Assembly: GCA_965215995.1 (NCBI GenBank)
Contig: OZ244128.1
Span: 2,046,001 to 2,110,000 of the forward strand
DNA: 64,000 nt
Reading direction: 5' to 3'
Source of the DNA: SZUA-309 sp965215995
GTDB taxonomy: Bacteria; Pseudomonadota; Gammaproteobacteria; Pseudomonadales; Azotimanducaceae
In this document: piece by piece, positions 6,968 to 16,971 of the stretch
Layout: the number at the start of each line of letters is the position of its first letter
Numbering within the stretch: position 1 is the first letter of the stretch
Translations under genes and position numbers: made by a program
Notes under the pieces: model-generated
What the model saw: only the letters and a program-made list of their open reading frames with translations
Told to the model about the DNA's origin: nothing
Databases searched by the model: none

Positions 6968-9900
6968 CTACGAGTCTTCGCCGGACAGGGCTTCGGACAG
7001 CGCCTGTTCGACTTCGTCAGCCGTGGCACCCTGTTCCTTGGCAATCCGCTCGGCCAGCTCCTCCTCACGACGACGCTTGCGCTCGCTGTGGTAGGTGAGG
7101 CCGGTCCCCGCCGGGATCAGGCGGCCAACGACCACGTTTTCCTTCAGGCCGCGCAGGAAGTCCTGCTTGCCGGTCACTGCCGCTTCGGTCAGTACCCGAG
7201 TGGTCTCCTGGAAGGAGGCCGCGGAAATGAAGGATTCGGTCGCCAGCGACGCCTTGGTGATTCCGAGTAGCACACGCTGGTAGTCGGCCGGTTGCTTGCC
7301 TTCGGCTTCCAGCTCCTCGTTGATCTCGGAGAGCCGGATGTACTCCAGCTGCTCACCTCGGATGAGGCTGGACTCACCGGAATCAACGATTTCAGCCTTG
7401 CGCAGCATCTGTCGGACGATCACTTCAATGTGCTTGTCGTTGATCGTCACACCTTGAAGGCGATAGACCTCCTGGATCTCGTTGATGATGTACTTGGCCA
7501 GCTCCTCGACACCCTTCAACCGCAGGATGTCGTGGGGGCTCGGCGGTCCGTCCACCACCACTTCACCCTTCTCGACGTGCTCACCTTCGAACACACCGAT
7601 GTTCCGCCACTTCGGTATCAGGGTTTCCACCGGATCGCCTTCCGGCGGGGTAATCACCAGGCGGCGCTTGCCCTTGGTCTCCTTGCCGAAGCTGACCGTA
7701 CCGGTCTCTTCAGCCAGAATCGCAGACTCCTTCGGCTTGCGGGCCTCAAAGAGATCGGCTACCCGTGGCAGACCACCCGTGATGTCACGGGTCTTGGATC
7801 CTTCCTGAGGAATCCGGGCGATGATGTCACCCACGCCGATTTTCTCGTTGTCCTCCAGGTTGAGGATGGCGTTGTTCGGCAGGAAGTAGTGGGCCGGCAC
7901 GTCGGAGCCAGGCAGCATCACTTCGTTGCCCTTACCATCCAGCAGGCTGATTGCCGGACGCAGATCCTTACCCGCGGACGGCCGATCCTTCGGATCCAGC
8001 ACGGTGATATTGGTCAACCCGGTCAACTCGTCCGTCTGGCGGTTGATGGAGAGACCTTCTTCCATGGATTCGAAGCGAACGGTACCTGCCACTTCCACCA
8101 CGATCGGGTGGGTGTGGGGATCCCACTGGGCGATCACCTGACCGGCTTCGACCAGATCACCTTCATCCACGGAAATCACCGCACCATAAGGCAGCTTGTA
8201 ACGCTCGCGCTCACGCCCGTTGTCATCAGCCACCGCGATCTCACCTGAACGGGATACAGCAACCAGCTCTCCCGATTCTCGAGTGACCGTCTTCAGATTG
8301 TGCAGCCGGATGGAACCACCGTGCTTCACCTGAATGCTGTCGATGGCTGTGGCCCGAGAGGCGGCACCACCGATGTGGAAGGTCCGCATGGTGAGCTGGG
8401 TACCGGGCTCGCCGATGGACTGCGCGGCAATCACGCCGACCGCTTCGCCCACGTTCACCTGATGACCTCGAGCCAGATCCCGGCCGTAGCAGGCAGCGCA
8501 GACGCCAAACTTGGTGTCGCAGGTGATGGCAGATCGCACAACGATCTCGTCGACGCCCAGGCTGTCGAGCTGATCGACCCAGAGCTCATCGAGCATGGTG
8601 CCTTCTTCGATCAGAATGGTTTTCTCGTCCGCCTCGTATACAGGTTGCGCAACGATGCGACCGAGCACCCGATCGCCGAGCGGCTCAACCACGTCACCAC
8701 CTTCGATGATGGCGGACACCAGCAGGCCGTTCTCGGTGCCGCAATCAACTTCGGTGATCACCACGTCCTGGGCAACGTCCACCAGACGGCGGGTCAGGTA
8801 ACCGGAGTTGGCGGTTTTGAGCGCCGTATCCGCAAGGCCCTTCCGAGCACCGTGGGTCGAGATGAAGTACTCGTTCACGTTCAGACCCTCACGGAAGTTG
8901 GCCGTGATGGCGTTCTCGATGATGCTGCCATCCGGACGGGTCATCAGGCCGCGCATGCCGGCCAGCTGACGAATCTGGGCGGGTGAACCCCGAGCACCTG
9001 AATCCGCATAGACGTACACCGAGTTGAAGGAGTCCTGCTCCTCTTCCTTGCCCTCCCTGTTGGTGACGGATTCCTTCGAGATGCCGTCCATCATGGAACG
9101 GGCAACCAGATCGTTGGCCCGGGACCAGATGTCCACCACCTTGTTGTACTTCTCGCCCTGAGTAACCAGACCGGAGGCGTACTGGGACTCGATTTCAGCC
9201 ACTTCCGCTTCCGCGTCAGCGATGATGCTCGCCTTCTCCTGCGGGATGACGAAATCTTCCACGCCGATAGAAGCCCCGGAGGCAGTGGAGTGGCCGAAGC
9301 CCATATACATGAGCTGGTCGGCGAAGATCACCGTGTCTTTCAGGCCCACGTTCCGGTAGCAGGTATTGATCAGATTGGAGATCGCTTTCTTGTCGAGCGG
9401 CTTGTTGACCATCTCGAACGGCAGAAGCTTCGGCACGATCTCGTAGAAGAGCGCCCGGCCTACCGTGGTTTCCTGCAGCGACGTGCGCGCTTCGAGGTCA
9501 CCGTTATCGAGCTCGACGTGCTCTTCGATACGCACCTTGATCCGTGCATGAAGATCTACCTGACCGGCGTGATAGGCCCGGTCGACCTCGGTGAGGTCGG
9601 AGAAGGCCATACCTTCACCCTTGGCGTTGATCATCTCCCGGGTCATGTAGTACAGCCCCAGAACCACGTCCTGAGAAGGCACGATGATCGGCTCGCCTGA
9701 AGCGGGCGACAGAATGTTGTTGGTGCTCATCATGAGCGCCCGGGACTCGAGCTGAGCCTCCAGTGTCAACGGCACGTGCACGGCCATCTGATCGCCATCG
9801 AAGTCCGCGTTGTACGCAGTACATACCAGCGGGTGGAGCTGAATGGCCTTACCTTCGATGAGCACCGGCTCGAACGCCTGAATACCCAGACGGTGCAGCG

Positions 9901-11182
9901 TCGGCGCCCGGTTCAGCAGCACGGGATGCTCGCGGATCACCTCGGCCAGGATGTCCCAGACCTCCGGTGTTTCCTTCTCGACCATCTTCTTCGCTGCCTT
10001 GATGGTGGTGGCCATGCCACGACCTTCCAGCTTGCCGAAGATGAACGGCTTGAACAGTTCCAGAGCCATCTTCTTGGGCAGGCCGCACTGATGCAGCTTC
10101 AGAGTCGGACCTACAACAATCACGGAACGACCGGAGTAGTCCACCCGCTTGCCTAGCAGGTTCTGACGGAACCGGCCCTGCTTACCCTTGATCATGTCGG
10201 CAAGCGACTTCAGCGGCCGCTTGTTGGAGCCGGTGATGGCCCGGCCTCGACGGCCGTTGTCCAGCAGCGCGTCCACGGCTTCCTGCAGCATGCGCTTCTC
10301 GTTGCGGACGATGATGTCGGGTGCCGAGAGGTCGAGCAGCCGCTTCAGGCGATTGTTCCGGTTGATGGCCCGGCGATACAGATCGTTCAGATCCGACGTC
10401 GCGAAGCGGCCACCATCGAGCGGAACCAGTGGGCGCAGATCCGGTGGCAGGACCGGTAACACGGAGAGGATCATCCACTCCGGCTTGTTGCCGGAATCCT
10501 GGAAGGCTTCCATCAGCTTCAGCCGCTTGGACAGCTTCTTGATCTTGGTCTCGGAGTTCGTGGCCGGAATCTCTTCCCTCAGCCGGGCGATTTCGCCTTC
10601 CATATCCAGCGCGAGCAGCAATGCCTCAATGGCCTCGGCGCCCATCTTGGCGTCGAACTCATCGCCGTACTCTTCCAGCTTCTGGAAGTACTCCTCATCG
10701 GTGAGCAGCTGACCGAGCTCCAGGTCCGTGAGCCCCGGGTCGATGACCACGAAGGACTCGAAGTACAGAACCCGCTCGATGTCGCGCAAGGTCATGTCCA
10801 GCAAGAGGCCGATCCGCGACGGCAGTGATTTCAGGAACCAGATGTGGGCAACCGGGCTCGCCAGCTCGATGTGGCCCATACGCTCCCGGCGCACCTTGGT
10901 CAGGGTGACTTCAACGCCGCACTTCTCACAGATCACACCGCGATGCTTCAGGCGCTTGTACTTGCCACAAAGGCACTCGTAATCCTTTATCGGGCCGAAG
11001 ATACGAGCACAGAACAGGCCATCGCGCTCCGGCTTGAAGGTGCGGTAGTTGATGGTCTCCGGCTTCTTCACCTCGCCGAACGACCATGACCGAATCATCT
11101 CCGGTGAGGCCAGACCAATGCGAAGGGCGTCGAACTCGTCAACTTGCCCCTGAGATTTCAGAAGATTTAGTAGGTCTTTCAA
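6968..11182 (-). CDS. rpoC: RNA polymerase beta' subunit (TTG start)
   Basis: The largest core RNA polymerase subunit, supplying the Mg-binding active site. The 1404-residue product is close to the 1407 of E. coli. It has the N-terminal zinc site (CLCGKYKRLKHRGVICEKC, about residues 70-88), the catalytic NADFDGDQ motif near residue 460, the second zinc site ending CAACYGRDLARG and the bridge-helix/trigger-loop region around residues 740-950. The start is TTG at 11182, with GGAGGAG 7 nt upstream and family-like first residues (MKDLLNLLK). It follows rpoB by 58 bp as the last gene of rplKAJL-rpoBC. Confidence 0.98.
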   Translation of the reverse strand: MKDLLNLLKSQGQVDEFDALRIGLASPEMIRSWSFGEVKKPETINYRTFKPERDGLFCARIFGPIKDYECLCGKYKRLKHRGVICEKCGVEVTLTKVRRERMGHIELASPVAHIWFLKSLPSRIGLLLDMTLRDIERVLYFESFVVIDPGLTDLELGQLLTDEEYFQKLEEYGDEFDAKMGAEAIEALLLALDMEGEIARLREEIPATNSETKIKKLSKRLKLMEAFQDSGNKPEWMILSVLPVLPPDLRPLVPLDGGRFATSDLNDLYRRAINRNNRLKRLLDLSAPDIIVRNEKRMLQEAVDALLDNGRRGRAITGSNKRPLKSLADMIKGKQGRFRQNLLGKRVDYSGRSVIVVGPTLKLHQCGLPKKMALELFKPFIFGKLEGRGMATTIKAAKKMVEKETPEVWDILAEVIREHPVLLNRAPTLHRLGIQAFEPVLIEGKAIQLHPLVCTAYNADFDGDQMAVHVPLTLEAQLESRALMMSTNNILSPASGEPIIVPSQDVVLGLYYMTREMINAKGEGMAFSDLTEVDRAYHAGQVDLHARIKVRIEEHVELDNGDLEARTSLQETTVGRALFYEIVPKLLPFEMVNKPLDKKAISNLINTCYRNVGLKDTVIFADQLMYMGFGHSTASGASIGVEDFVIPQEKASIIADAEAEVAEIESQYASGLVTQGEKYNKVVDIWSRANDLVARSMMDGISKESVTNREGKEEEQDSFNSVYVYADSGARGSPAQIRQLAGMRGLMTRPDGSIIENAITANFREGLNVNEYFISTHGARKGLADTALKTANSGYLTRRLVDVAQDVVITEVDCGTENGLLVSAIIEGGDVVEPLGDRVLGRIVAQPVYEADEKTILIEEGTMLDELWVDQLDSLGVDEIVVRSAITCDTKFGVCAACYGRDLARGHQVNVGEAVGVIAAQSIGEPGTQLTMRTFHIGGAASRATAIDSIQVKHGGSIRLHNLKTVTRESGELVAVSRSGEIAVADDNGRERERYKLPYGAVISVDEGDLVEAGQVIAQWDPHTHPIVVEVAGTVRFESMEEGLSINRQTDELTGLTNITVLDPKDRPSAGKDLRPAISLLDGKGNEVMLPGSDVPAHYFLPNNAILNLEDNEKIGVGDIIARIPQEGSKTRDITGGLPRVADLFEARKPKESAILAEETGTVSFGKETKGKRRLVITPPEGDPVETLIPKWRNIGVFEGEHVEKGEVVVDGPPSPHDILRLKGVEELAKYIINEIQEVYRLQGVTINDKHIEVIVRQMLRKAEIVDSGESSLIRGEQLEYIRLSEINEELEAEGKQPADYQRVLLGITKASLATESFISAASFQETTRVLTEAAVTGKQDFLRGLKENVVVGRLIPAGTGLTYHSERKRRREEELAERIAKEQGATADEVEQALSEALSGEDS

Positions 11183-11240
11183 GATCGCTCCTCCACATTG
11201 GATTTGAGTAGCCGTTCTCTAGTCATGCGTACTGATCCCT

Positions 11241-14200
11241 TCATTCCGCCTCCAGCTCGATGTCGATGCCGAGACTGCGGATTTCCTTCACCAGCACGTT
11301 GAAGGACTCCGGCATGCCAGGCTCCATCTTGAAGTCGCCGTCCACGATGTTCTTGTACATCTTGGTTCGACCGCTCACATCATCCGATTTCACCGTCAGC
11401 ATCTCCTGCAGGGTGTAGGCAGCGCCATAGGCTTCCAGCGCCCAGACCTCCATCTCCCCGAAACGCTGACCACCGAACTGCGCCTTCCCGCCCAGCGGTT
11501 GCTGGGTGACCAGGCTGTACGAGCCGGTGGACCGTGCGTGCATCTTGTCGTCCACCAGGTGGTTGAGCTTCAGCATGTACATGTAGCCCACCGTCACCGG
11601 CCGGTCGAACTGATCTCCCGTCCGGCCGTCGTAGAGCGTGGTCTGACCGGTGCTTGGCAGGCCGGCCAGATCGAGCATCTGCTTGATCTCGGACTCAGCC
11701 GCACCGTCGAATACCTGAGTCGCCATGGGCACGCCGCCAACCAGGTTGTGGGCCATCTCCATGATCTCGCCGTCCTTGAGCGACTTCAGGTTCTCTTTCC
11801 GCTCGCCTTCGGTGCTGTTGTAGACCGTTTCCAGGAATTCGCGAATCTCTGCCGCTTTCTTCTGCTCCTCGAGCATCCGGCCGATGTGTTCACCGATACC
11901 CTTGGCAGCCCAGCCGAGGTGAGTTTCCAGAATCTGCCCCACATTCATCCGGGAAGGTACGCCCAGCGGGTTCAGGACGATGTCTACCGGCTCGCCATGC
12001 TCGTCGAACGGCATGTCTTCCACCGGCATGATCACGGAGATCACGCCCTTGTTGCCATGCCGGCCGGCCATCTTGTCACCAGGCTGGATACGACGCTTGA
12101 TCGCCAGGTACACCTTGACGATCTTCAGCACACCGGGTGCCAGATCGTCGCCTGTTTCGAGCTTCTGGCGCTTGTCCGCGTAGATCGCGTCCAGGTTTTC
12201 CTTGCGCTCGGCAAGCTGTGCCTCAGAACGCTCCAGCATGGCATTCAGCTCATCGTCCGACATGCGGATCTTGAACCAGTCGTCACGCTCGAGCTCGGCG
12301 AGGAACTCCTCGTCGATGGTCAGGCCTTTGGACTTGCCCGGTGCGCTGGCGGCTTTCTGACCAAGCAGAGCTCTCTGCAGACGCTCGTAGGTCGCTGCCT
12401 CGACGATTCGATACTCATCGTCCAGGTCCTTACGGATCTGAGCGAGCTGAGAACGCTCGATGTCCTTGGCGCGCTGGTCCTTCTCCACCCCGTCGCGGGT
12501 AAAGACCTGGACGTCGATCACGGTTCCTTTCACGCTGGTCGGCACCCTGAGAGAAGTGTCCTTAACGTCGGACGCCTTCTCACCGAAGATGGCGCGCAGC
12601 AGCTTTTCCTCCGGTGTCAGCTGGGTTTCGCCCTTCGGCGTCACCTTACCGACCAGAATGTCGCCAGCGCCCACTTCTGCACCGATGTAGACGATGCCGG
12701 ACTCGTCCAGCTTCGACAGAGCCCCTTCACCCACATTCGGGATGTCGCAGGTCACCTCTTCCGGGCCGAGCTTGGTGTCGCGAGCGATACAGGTCAGCTC
12801 CTGGATGTGGATGCTGGTGAAGCGGTCCTCCTGAACCACACGCTCGGAGACGAGAATGGAGTCCTCGTAGTTGTAGCCGTTCCAGGGCATGAACGCGATG
12901 CGCATGTTCTGACCCAATGCCAGCTCGCCCATGTCACAGGACGGTCCGTCTGCCAGGATGTCGTTACCGGCAATCACGTCGCCAGGCGACACCAGCGGCC
13001 GCTGATTGATACAGGTGTTCTGGTTCGAACGGGTGAACTTGGTGAGGTTGTAGATATCCACACCGGCTTCACCCGCCTCTGTTTCAGCATCGGCAACCCG
13101 GACCACGATCCGGCCAGCATCGACGCTGTCGACCACACCACCGCGGTCCGCGATCACGCAGACTCCGGAGTCGCGGGCGACGTTCCGCTCCATGCCCGTA
13201 CCCACCAGCGGGGTCTGAGCGCGCAGCGTCGGCACTGCCTGACGCTGCATGTTCGAGCCCATCAGCGCGCGGTTGGCGTCGTCGTGCTCGAGAAACGGAA
13301 TCAGAGATGCGGCCACGGACACCACCTGCTTTGGCGATACGTCCATGTAGTCCACGTTTTCTGCCGCGGTCTTGGTGAACTCGTTCTGATGCCGCACGTC
13401 CACCAGCTCAGTGGCGAACTCGTTCTTGCTGGTCAGCGGCGCAGAGGCCTGCGCAATCACGTACTCCGCTTCGTCGATTGCGGACAGGTAGTCGATCTTG
13501 TCCGTCACCTTGCCGTTCTCGACCCGCCGGTAGGGCGTCTCGAGGAAGCCGTACTCGTTGGTCTGAGAATAGGTGGCCAGCGAGTTGATCAGGCCGATGT
13601 TCGGACCTTCCGGCGTCTCAATGGGGCACACCCGACCGTAGTGGGTGGGGTGCACGTCGCGAACTTCGAAGCCCGCCCGCTCGCGGGTCAGGCCGCCCGG
13701 ACCAAGCGCCGATACCCGGCGCTTGTGGGTCACCTCGGAGAGCGGGTTGTTCTGGTCCATGAACTGGGACAGCTGGCTGGAGCCGAAGAACTCCTTGATC
13801 GCCGCAGCCACTGGTTTGGCATTGATCATGTCCTGCGGCATCAGTCCTTCGGACTCGGCCAGCGACAGACGCTCCTTGACCGCCCGCTCTACCCGGATCA
13901 CGCCAACCCGGAATGCGTTTTCGGACATCTCGCCCACAGAACGCACTCGGCGGTTACCCAGGTGATCGATGTCGTCCACCGCACCGTTACCGTTGCGGAT
14001 ATCGATCAGCGTTTTCAGGACCTCGATGATGTCTTCGCGATCAAGGATACCCTCGCCTTCGATGTCCTCCCGGCCAAGACGGCGGTTGAACTTCATCCGG
14101 CCAACGGCGGAAAGGTCATAGCGCTCGGTGGAGAAGAACAGATTGGTGAACAGGTTCTCTGCCGCTTCCTTGGTCGGCGGTTCGCCCGGTCGCATCATCC

Positions 14201-15317
14201 GGTAGATCTCCACCAGCGCTTCCAACTTGTTGGTGGTGGAATCGATGCGCAGGGTATCCGAGATGTACGGACCCTGATCGAGATCGTTGGTGTAGATGGT
14301 CTCGATCTCCTTCACACCCGCTTCGAGGAGCTGATCGAGCACTTCCTCGGTGATGATCGAGTTGCACGGCAGGATGATCTCGCCACTTTCCTCATCCACC
14401 AGATCCCGGGATGTCACCCGCTCCAGCAGGTACTCCCGCGGCACGTCGAGACGCTTCAGGCCGGATTCTTCGAGCGTGCGGACGTGCCGGGCGGTAATCC
14501 GCCGGCCAACCTCGACCATTACGTTGCCGTCTTTGTCCTTGATGTCGAAGGAAGCGACATCACCGCGCATGCGATCAGCGCGCAGATCGACAGAGAAACC
14601 GTCCTTCTTCACGTGGAAGACGTTCTTCTCGAAGAACATGTCGAGGATTTCTTCTGACGTGTACTCCAGCGCCCGCAGGATGATGGTGGCGGGGAGCTTG
14701 CGACGGCGGTCGATGCGAACGAACACACAGTCCTTCGGATCGAACTCGAAATCGAGCCAGGAGCCACGGTAAGGAATCACCCGGGCAGAGTAGAGCAGCT
14801 TGCCTGAGGAGTGGGTCTTGCCTCGATCGTGATCGAAGAACACGCCCGGTGAGCGGTGCAGCTGAGAAACAACGACCCGCTCGGTGCCGTTGATGACGAA
14901 GGTGCCGTTTTCCGTCATGAGCGGGATCTCGCCCATGTAGACTTCCTGCTCCTTCACGTCCTTGACTGCTTTGTTCGACGACTCCTTGTCGTAGATGATC
15001 AGGCGGACTTTGACCCGCAGTGGGGCCGCATAGGTGATGCCACGGAGCACGCACTCTTTGACGTCGAACGCAGGCTCGCCAAGGCGATACTCCACGTACT
15101 CGAGTGCGGCGCTACCGGAATAGCTGACAATCGGAAACACCGACCGGAACGCGGCGTGCAGCCCGATCTCTTCGCGTTCTCCCGGTTCCAGATCCAGCTG
15201 CAGAAACTTGTCGTAAGAATCCACCTGGATCGAGAGAAGATAAGGCAATTCCATCACTCCAGGGAGTTTCCCGAAGTCTTTGCGGATGCGTTTCTTCTCG
15301 GTAAAGCTGTAAGCCAT
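11241..15317 (-). CDS. rpoB: RNA polymerase beta subunit
   Basis: Second large core RNA polymerase subunit. The 1358-residue product (E. coli: 1342) contains the rifampicin-binding region QLSQFMDQNNPLSEVTHKRR followed by SALGPGGLTRERAGFEVRDV, with wild-type residues at the usual resistance positions. It also has the C-terminal GGKAQFGGQRFGEMEVWALE segment that contacts beta'. The ATG is at 15317. A 299-bp gap separates it from rplL; in E. coli this gap holds an attenuator and an RNase III site, and here there is a GGCTCC/GGAGCC inverted repeat, though no clear T-tract terminator. Confidence 0.98.
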   Translation of the reverse strand: MAYSFTEKKRIRKDFGKLPGVMELPYLLSIQVDSYDKFLQLDLEPGEREEIGLHAAFRSVFPIVSYSGSAALEYVEYRLGEPAFDVKECVLRGITYAAPLRVKVRLIIYDKESSNKAVKDVKEQEVYMGEIPLMTENGTFVINGTERVVVSQLHRSPGVFFDHDRGKTHSSGKLLYSARVIPYRGSWLDFEFDPKDCVFVRIDRRRKLPATIILRALEYTSEEILDMFFEKNVFHVKKDGFSVDLRADRMRGDVASFDIKDKDGNVMVEVGRRITARHVRTLEESGLKRLDVPREYLLERVTSRDLVDEESGEIILPCNSIITEEVLDQLLEAGVKEIETIYTNDLDQGPYISDTLRIDSTTNKLEALVEIYRMMRPGEPPTKEAAENLFTNLFFSTERYDLSAVGRMKFNRRLGREDIEGEGILDREDIIEVLKTLIDIRNGNGAVDDIDHLGNRRVRSVGEMSENAFRVGVIRVERAVKERLSLAESEGLMPQDMINAKPVAAAIKEFFGSSQLSQFMDQNNPLSEVTHKRRVSALGPGGLTRERAGFEVRDVHPTHYGRVCPIETPEGPNIGLINSLATYSQTNEYGFLETPYRRVENGKVTDKIDYLSAIDEAEYVIAQASAPLTSKNEFATELVDVRHQNEFTKTAAENVDYMDVSPKQVVSVAASLIPFLEHDDANRALMGSNMQRQAVPTLRAQTPLVGTGMERNVARDSGVCVIADRGGVVDSVDAGRIVVRVADAETEAGEAGVDIYNLTKFTRSNQNTCINQRPLVSPGDVIAGNDILADGPSCDMGELALGQNMRIAFMPWNGYNYEDSILVSERVVQEDRFTSIHIQELTCIARDTKLGPEEVTCDIPNVGEGALSKLDESGIVYIGAEVGAGDILVGKVTPKGETQLTPEEKLLRAIFGEKASDVKDTSLRVPTSVKGTVIDVQVFTRDGVEKDQRAKDIERSQLAQIRKDLDDEYRIVEAATYERLQRALLGQKAASAPGKSKGLTIDEEFLAELERDDWFKIRMSDDELNAMLERSEAQLAERKENLDAIYADKRQKLETGDDLAPGVLKIVKVYLAIKRRIQPGDKMAGRHGNKGVISVIMPVEDMPFDEHGEPVDIVLNPLGVPSRMNVGQILETHLGWAAKGIGEHIGRMLEEQKKAAEIREFLETVYNSTEGERKENLKSLKDGEIMEMAHNLVGGVPMATQVFDGAAESEIKQMLDLAGLPSTGQTTLYDGRTGDQFDRPVTVGYMYMLKLNHLVDDKMHARSTGSYSLVTQQPLGGKAQFGGQRFGEMEVWALEAYGAAYTLQEMLTVKSDDVSGRTKMYKNIVDGDFKMEPGMPESFNVLVKEIRSLGIDIELEAE

Positions 15318-15616
15318 TCGAATCTCCTGCGCTTGGCGAGTCAGCCGTTGCCTCCTGCCGATCCCCGGGGTAGCTACCTCATCGGGGTGCGTACAGCGGC
15401 GCGGGCATGTTTATTTCATTTCCTGCGCTTATGAATCATCCGCTGCCCTGCTGCCTAATCGGCAGTCATGGCCGTAGATGTTCACCGATCGGTTGCCCGA
15501 TCCTCTAATAGAGCCACTCTTCCCCAAGTAGGCTCCAACGACGAAAGGCCGGAGCCCCACAGCTCGCGCTGCGAGGTCGTCCAGCCAGTCGTTTGAACTC
15601 AAAAGCAATAACTTGC

Positions 15617-16000
15617 TTATTTGAGTTCAACCTGTGCGCCAGCTTCTTCGAGCTGCTTCTTGAAGTCTTCCGCTTCGTCTTTGGTCGCACCTTCTTTGAT
15701 GGGAGACGGTGCTTCGTCAACGAGTGCCTTGGCTTCCTTGAGCCCGAGACCCGTGATCGCACGCACCGCCTTGATCACGTTAACTTTCTTGTCGCCAGCA
15801 GCATTGAGGATGACGTCGAACTCATCCTTCTCTTCTGCGGCTGCACCACCGGCATCTCCACCTGCCGCTGCAGGTGCCGCGGCTACTGCTGCAGCTGCGG
15901 ACACACCGAATTTCTCTTCCATGGATTGAACGAGTTCAACCACTTCCATCACGCTCATCTCAGCGATGGCGTTCAAAATGTCGTCTTTGGACAGTGCCAT
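15617..16000 (-). CDS. rplL: 50S ribosomal protein L7/L12
   Basis: Stalk protein that recruits translational GTPases, present in several copies per ribosome. From the ATG at 16000 the product is 127 residues: an N-terminal dimerisation domain (MALSKDDILNAIAEMSVMEV), an Ala-rich hinge (about residues 38-52) and the C-terminal domain with GLGLKEAKALVDEAP. A TTG two codons upstream is also open, but the AGGAG then lies only 4 nt away against 10 nt for the ATG, so the ATG is preferred. It follows rplJ by 51 bp. Confidence 0.97.
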   Translation of the reverse strand: MALSKDDILNAIAEMSVMEVVELVQSMEEKFGVSAAAAVAAAPAAAGGDAGGAAAEEKDEFDVILNAAGDKKVNVIKAVRAITGLGLKEAKALVDEAPSPIKEGATKDEAEDFKKQLEEAGAQVELK

Positions 16001-16051
16001 TTTCAAATTTCTCCTAAGTGCTCAAAAGAGCCCTATCTGTTACCTGCTTAC

Positions 16052-16579
16052 TTAAGAAGCCTGCTTCTGATCGCGAACTGCGGCTACGGTACGAACCAGC
16101 TTGCCGGGCACCTCGTTCATGGTGCGTGCCAGCTTGGTGATCGGTGCCTGCATGACGGCCATGAGAAGGGCAATCGCCTCGTCTCGGGTCGGCAGCTTAG
16201 CTACTCGATCTATGTCACCCGGGCCCAGGAGCTGGCCACCGATGGAGAGAGCCTTTACTTCAAGCTCTTCGTACTCCTTGGCGCAGTCCTTAAGCAGCCG
16301 TGCGGCAGAGCCCGGATCCTCTTGCGAGAATGCGAACATCGTCGGACCGACGAGAGTCTCAGTGAGGCACTCATACTCTGTCCCTTCGATGGCCCGCCTG
16401 GCCAGCGTATTGCGGACGACGCGCAGATAGACGCCGGACTCACGCGCTTTGGCACGCATTTCCGTCATCTGGTCTACGGTCAGACCACGATAGTCGCTCA
16501 CCACTGCGGACAGGGCGTTGGTCGCGGCTTCGTTAACCTCGGCAACAATCGCTTGTTTGTCTGCAAGTCTTAATGCCAT
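16052..16579 (-). CDS. rplJ: 50S ribosomal protein L10
   Basis: L10 anchors the L7/L12 stalk to 23S rRNA and, complexed with L12, represses its own mRNA in E. coli. From the ATG at 16579 the 175-residue product begins MALRLADKQAIVAEVNEAA, matching the family; GGAG lies 6 nt upstream. A longer frame to 16705 adds 42 residues with no L10 character and is rejected. Conserved features include VVRNTLARRAIEGT and the C-terminal L12-binding helices. The 392-bp spacer upstream is rich in hairpins and carries a tandem duplication. Confidence 0.96.
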   Translation of the reverse strand: MALRLADKQAIVAEVNEAATNALSAVVSDYRGLTVDQMTEMRAKARESGVYLRVVRNTLARRAIEGTEYECLTETLVGPTMFAFSQEDPGSAARLLKDCAKEYEELEVKALSIGGQLLGPGDIDRVAKLPTRDEAIALLMAVMQAPITKLARTMNEVPGKLVRTVAAVRDQKQAS

Positions 16580-16971
16580 GGTTTCTCCTATATGCCTGCC
16601 TTGCCGACGAGCCGGCGTGGTAGGCATGGTTTCAATCGGATATCGCCGATATCCATTTTTTACGGCGACCCGATAGCGGCACGAATGCACGCTGGCAGGT
16701 AACACCGTCTACACAGGGTTCAGCTTCCGCCGTTTTTTGAAGCCGTGGCCGCTTTTGCGGCGCTGGCTCCCTGTGGTTTTTGACGGCACCGGGTTTTTTA
16801 CCCGGCCCTCAAAACTGTTTTTTCCCGGACACGCTGGAGGTCAATCGACTCGCTGTTCCGTTGACGCTTCAGCACTGCCTTTTTCTTTCCGGACACGCTA
16901 ACCGTCACTTCACTTGCCACTCCGTTGACGCTTCAGCACTGCCTTCAGATTGATTGGATAGTCCTTTGTTC
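16580..16971 (-). promoter_or_regulatory. rplJL leader region with several hairpins
   Basis: This spacer between rplA and rplJ corresponds to the E. coli L10 leader, which binds the L10-L12 complex. Visible structures are GGATATC/GATATCC (16638-16654, perfect 7 bp), GCCGC/GCGGC (about 16748-16763) and CCGGGT/ACCCGG (16789-16805). The two copies of a 64-bp direct repeat follow. I did not identify a convincing promoter or the kink-turn of the E. coli L10 site. Confidence 0.4.
16825..16945. repeat. 64-bp direct duplication in the rplA-rplJ spacer
   Basis: Two copies start at 16825 and 16889 (offset 64 bp). They share CCGGACACGCT at the left and the perfect 24-bp block that begins TCCGTTGACGCTTC at the right, with diverged sequence between. 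No coding potential is evident. Confidence 0.85.

Noticed and set aside
11499..14657. Very long open frame (1052 codons) on the plus strand opposite rpoB
   Set aside because: It is the antisense shadow of rpoB, produced by GC-rich codon use; its translation has no family character and no RBS context. The same holds for the long plus-strand frames opposite tufA, tufB, rpoC, pnp and nusA.
16580..16705. 42-residue N-terminal extension of L10
   Set aside because: Family start, GGAG spacing and lack of similarity favour the ATG at 16579; the upstream sequence is leader with hairpins.
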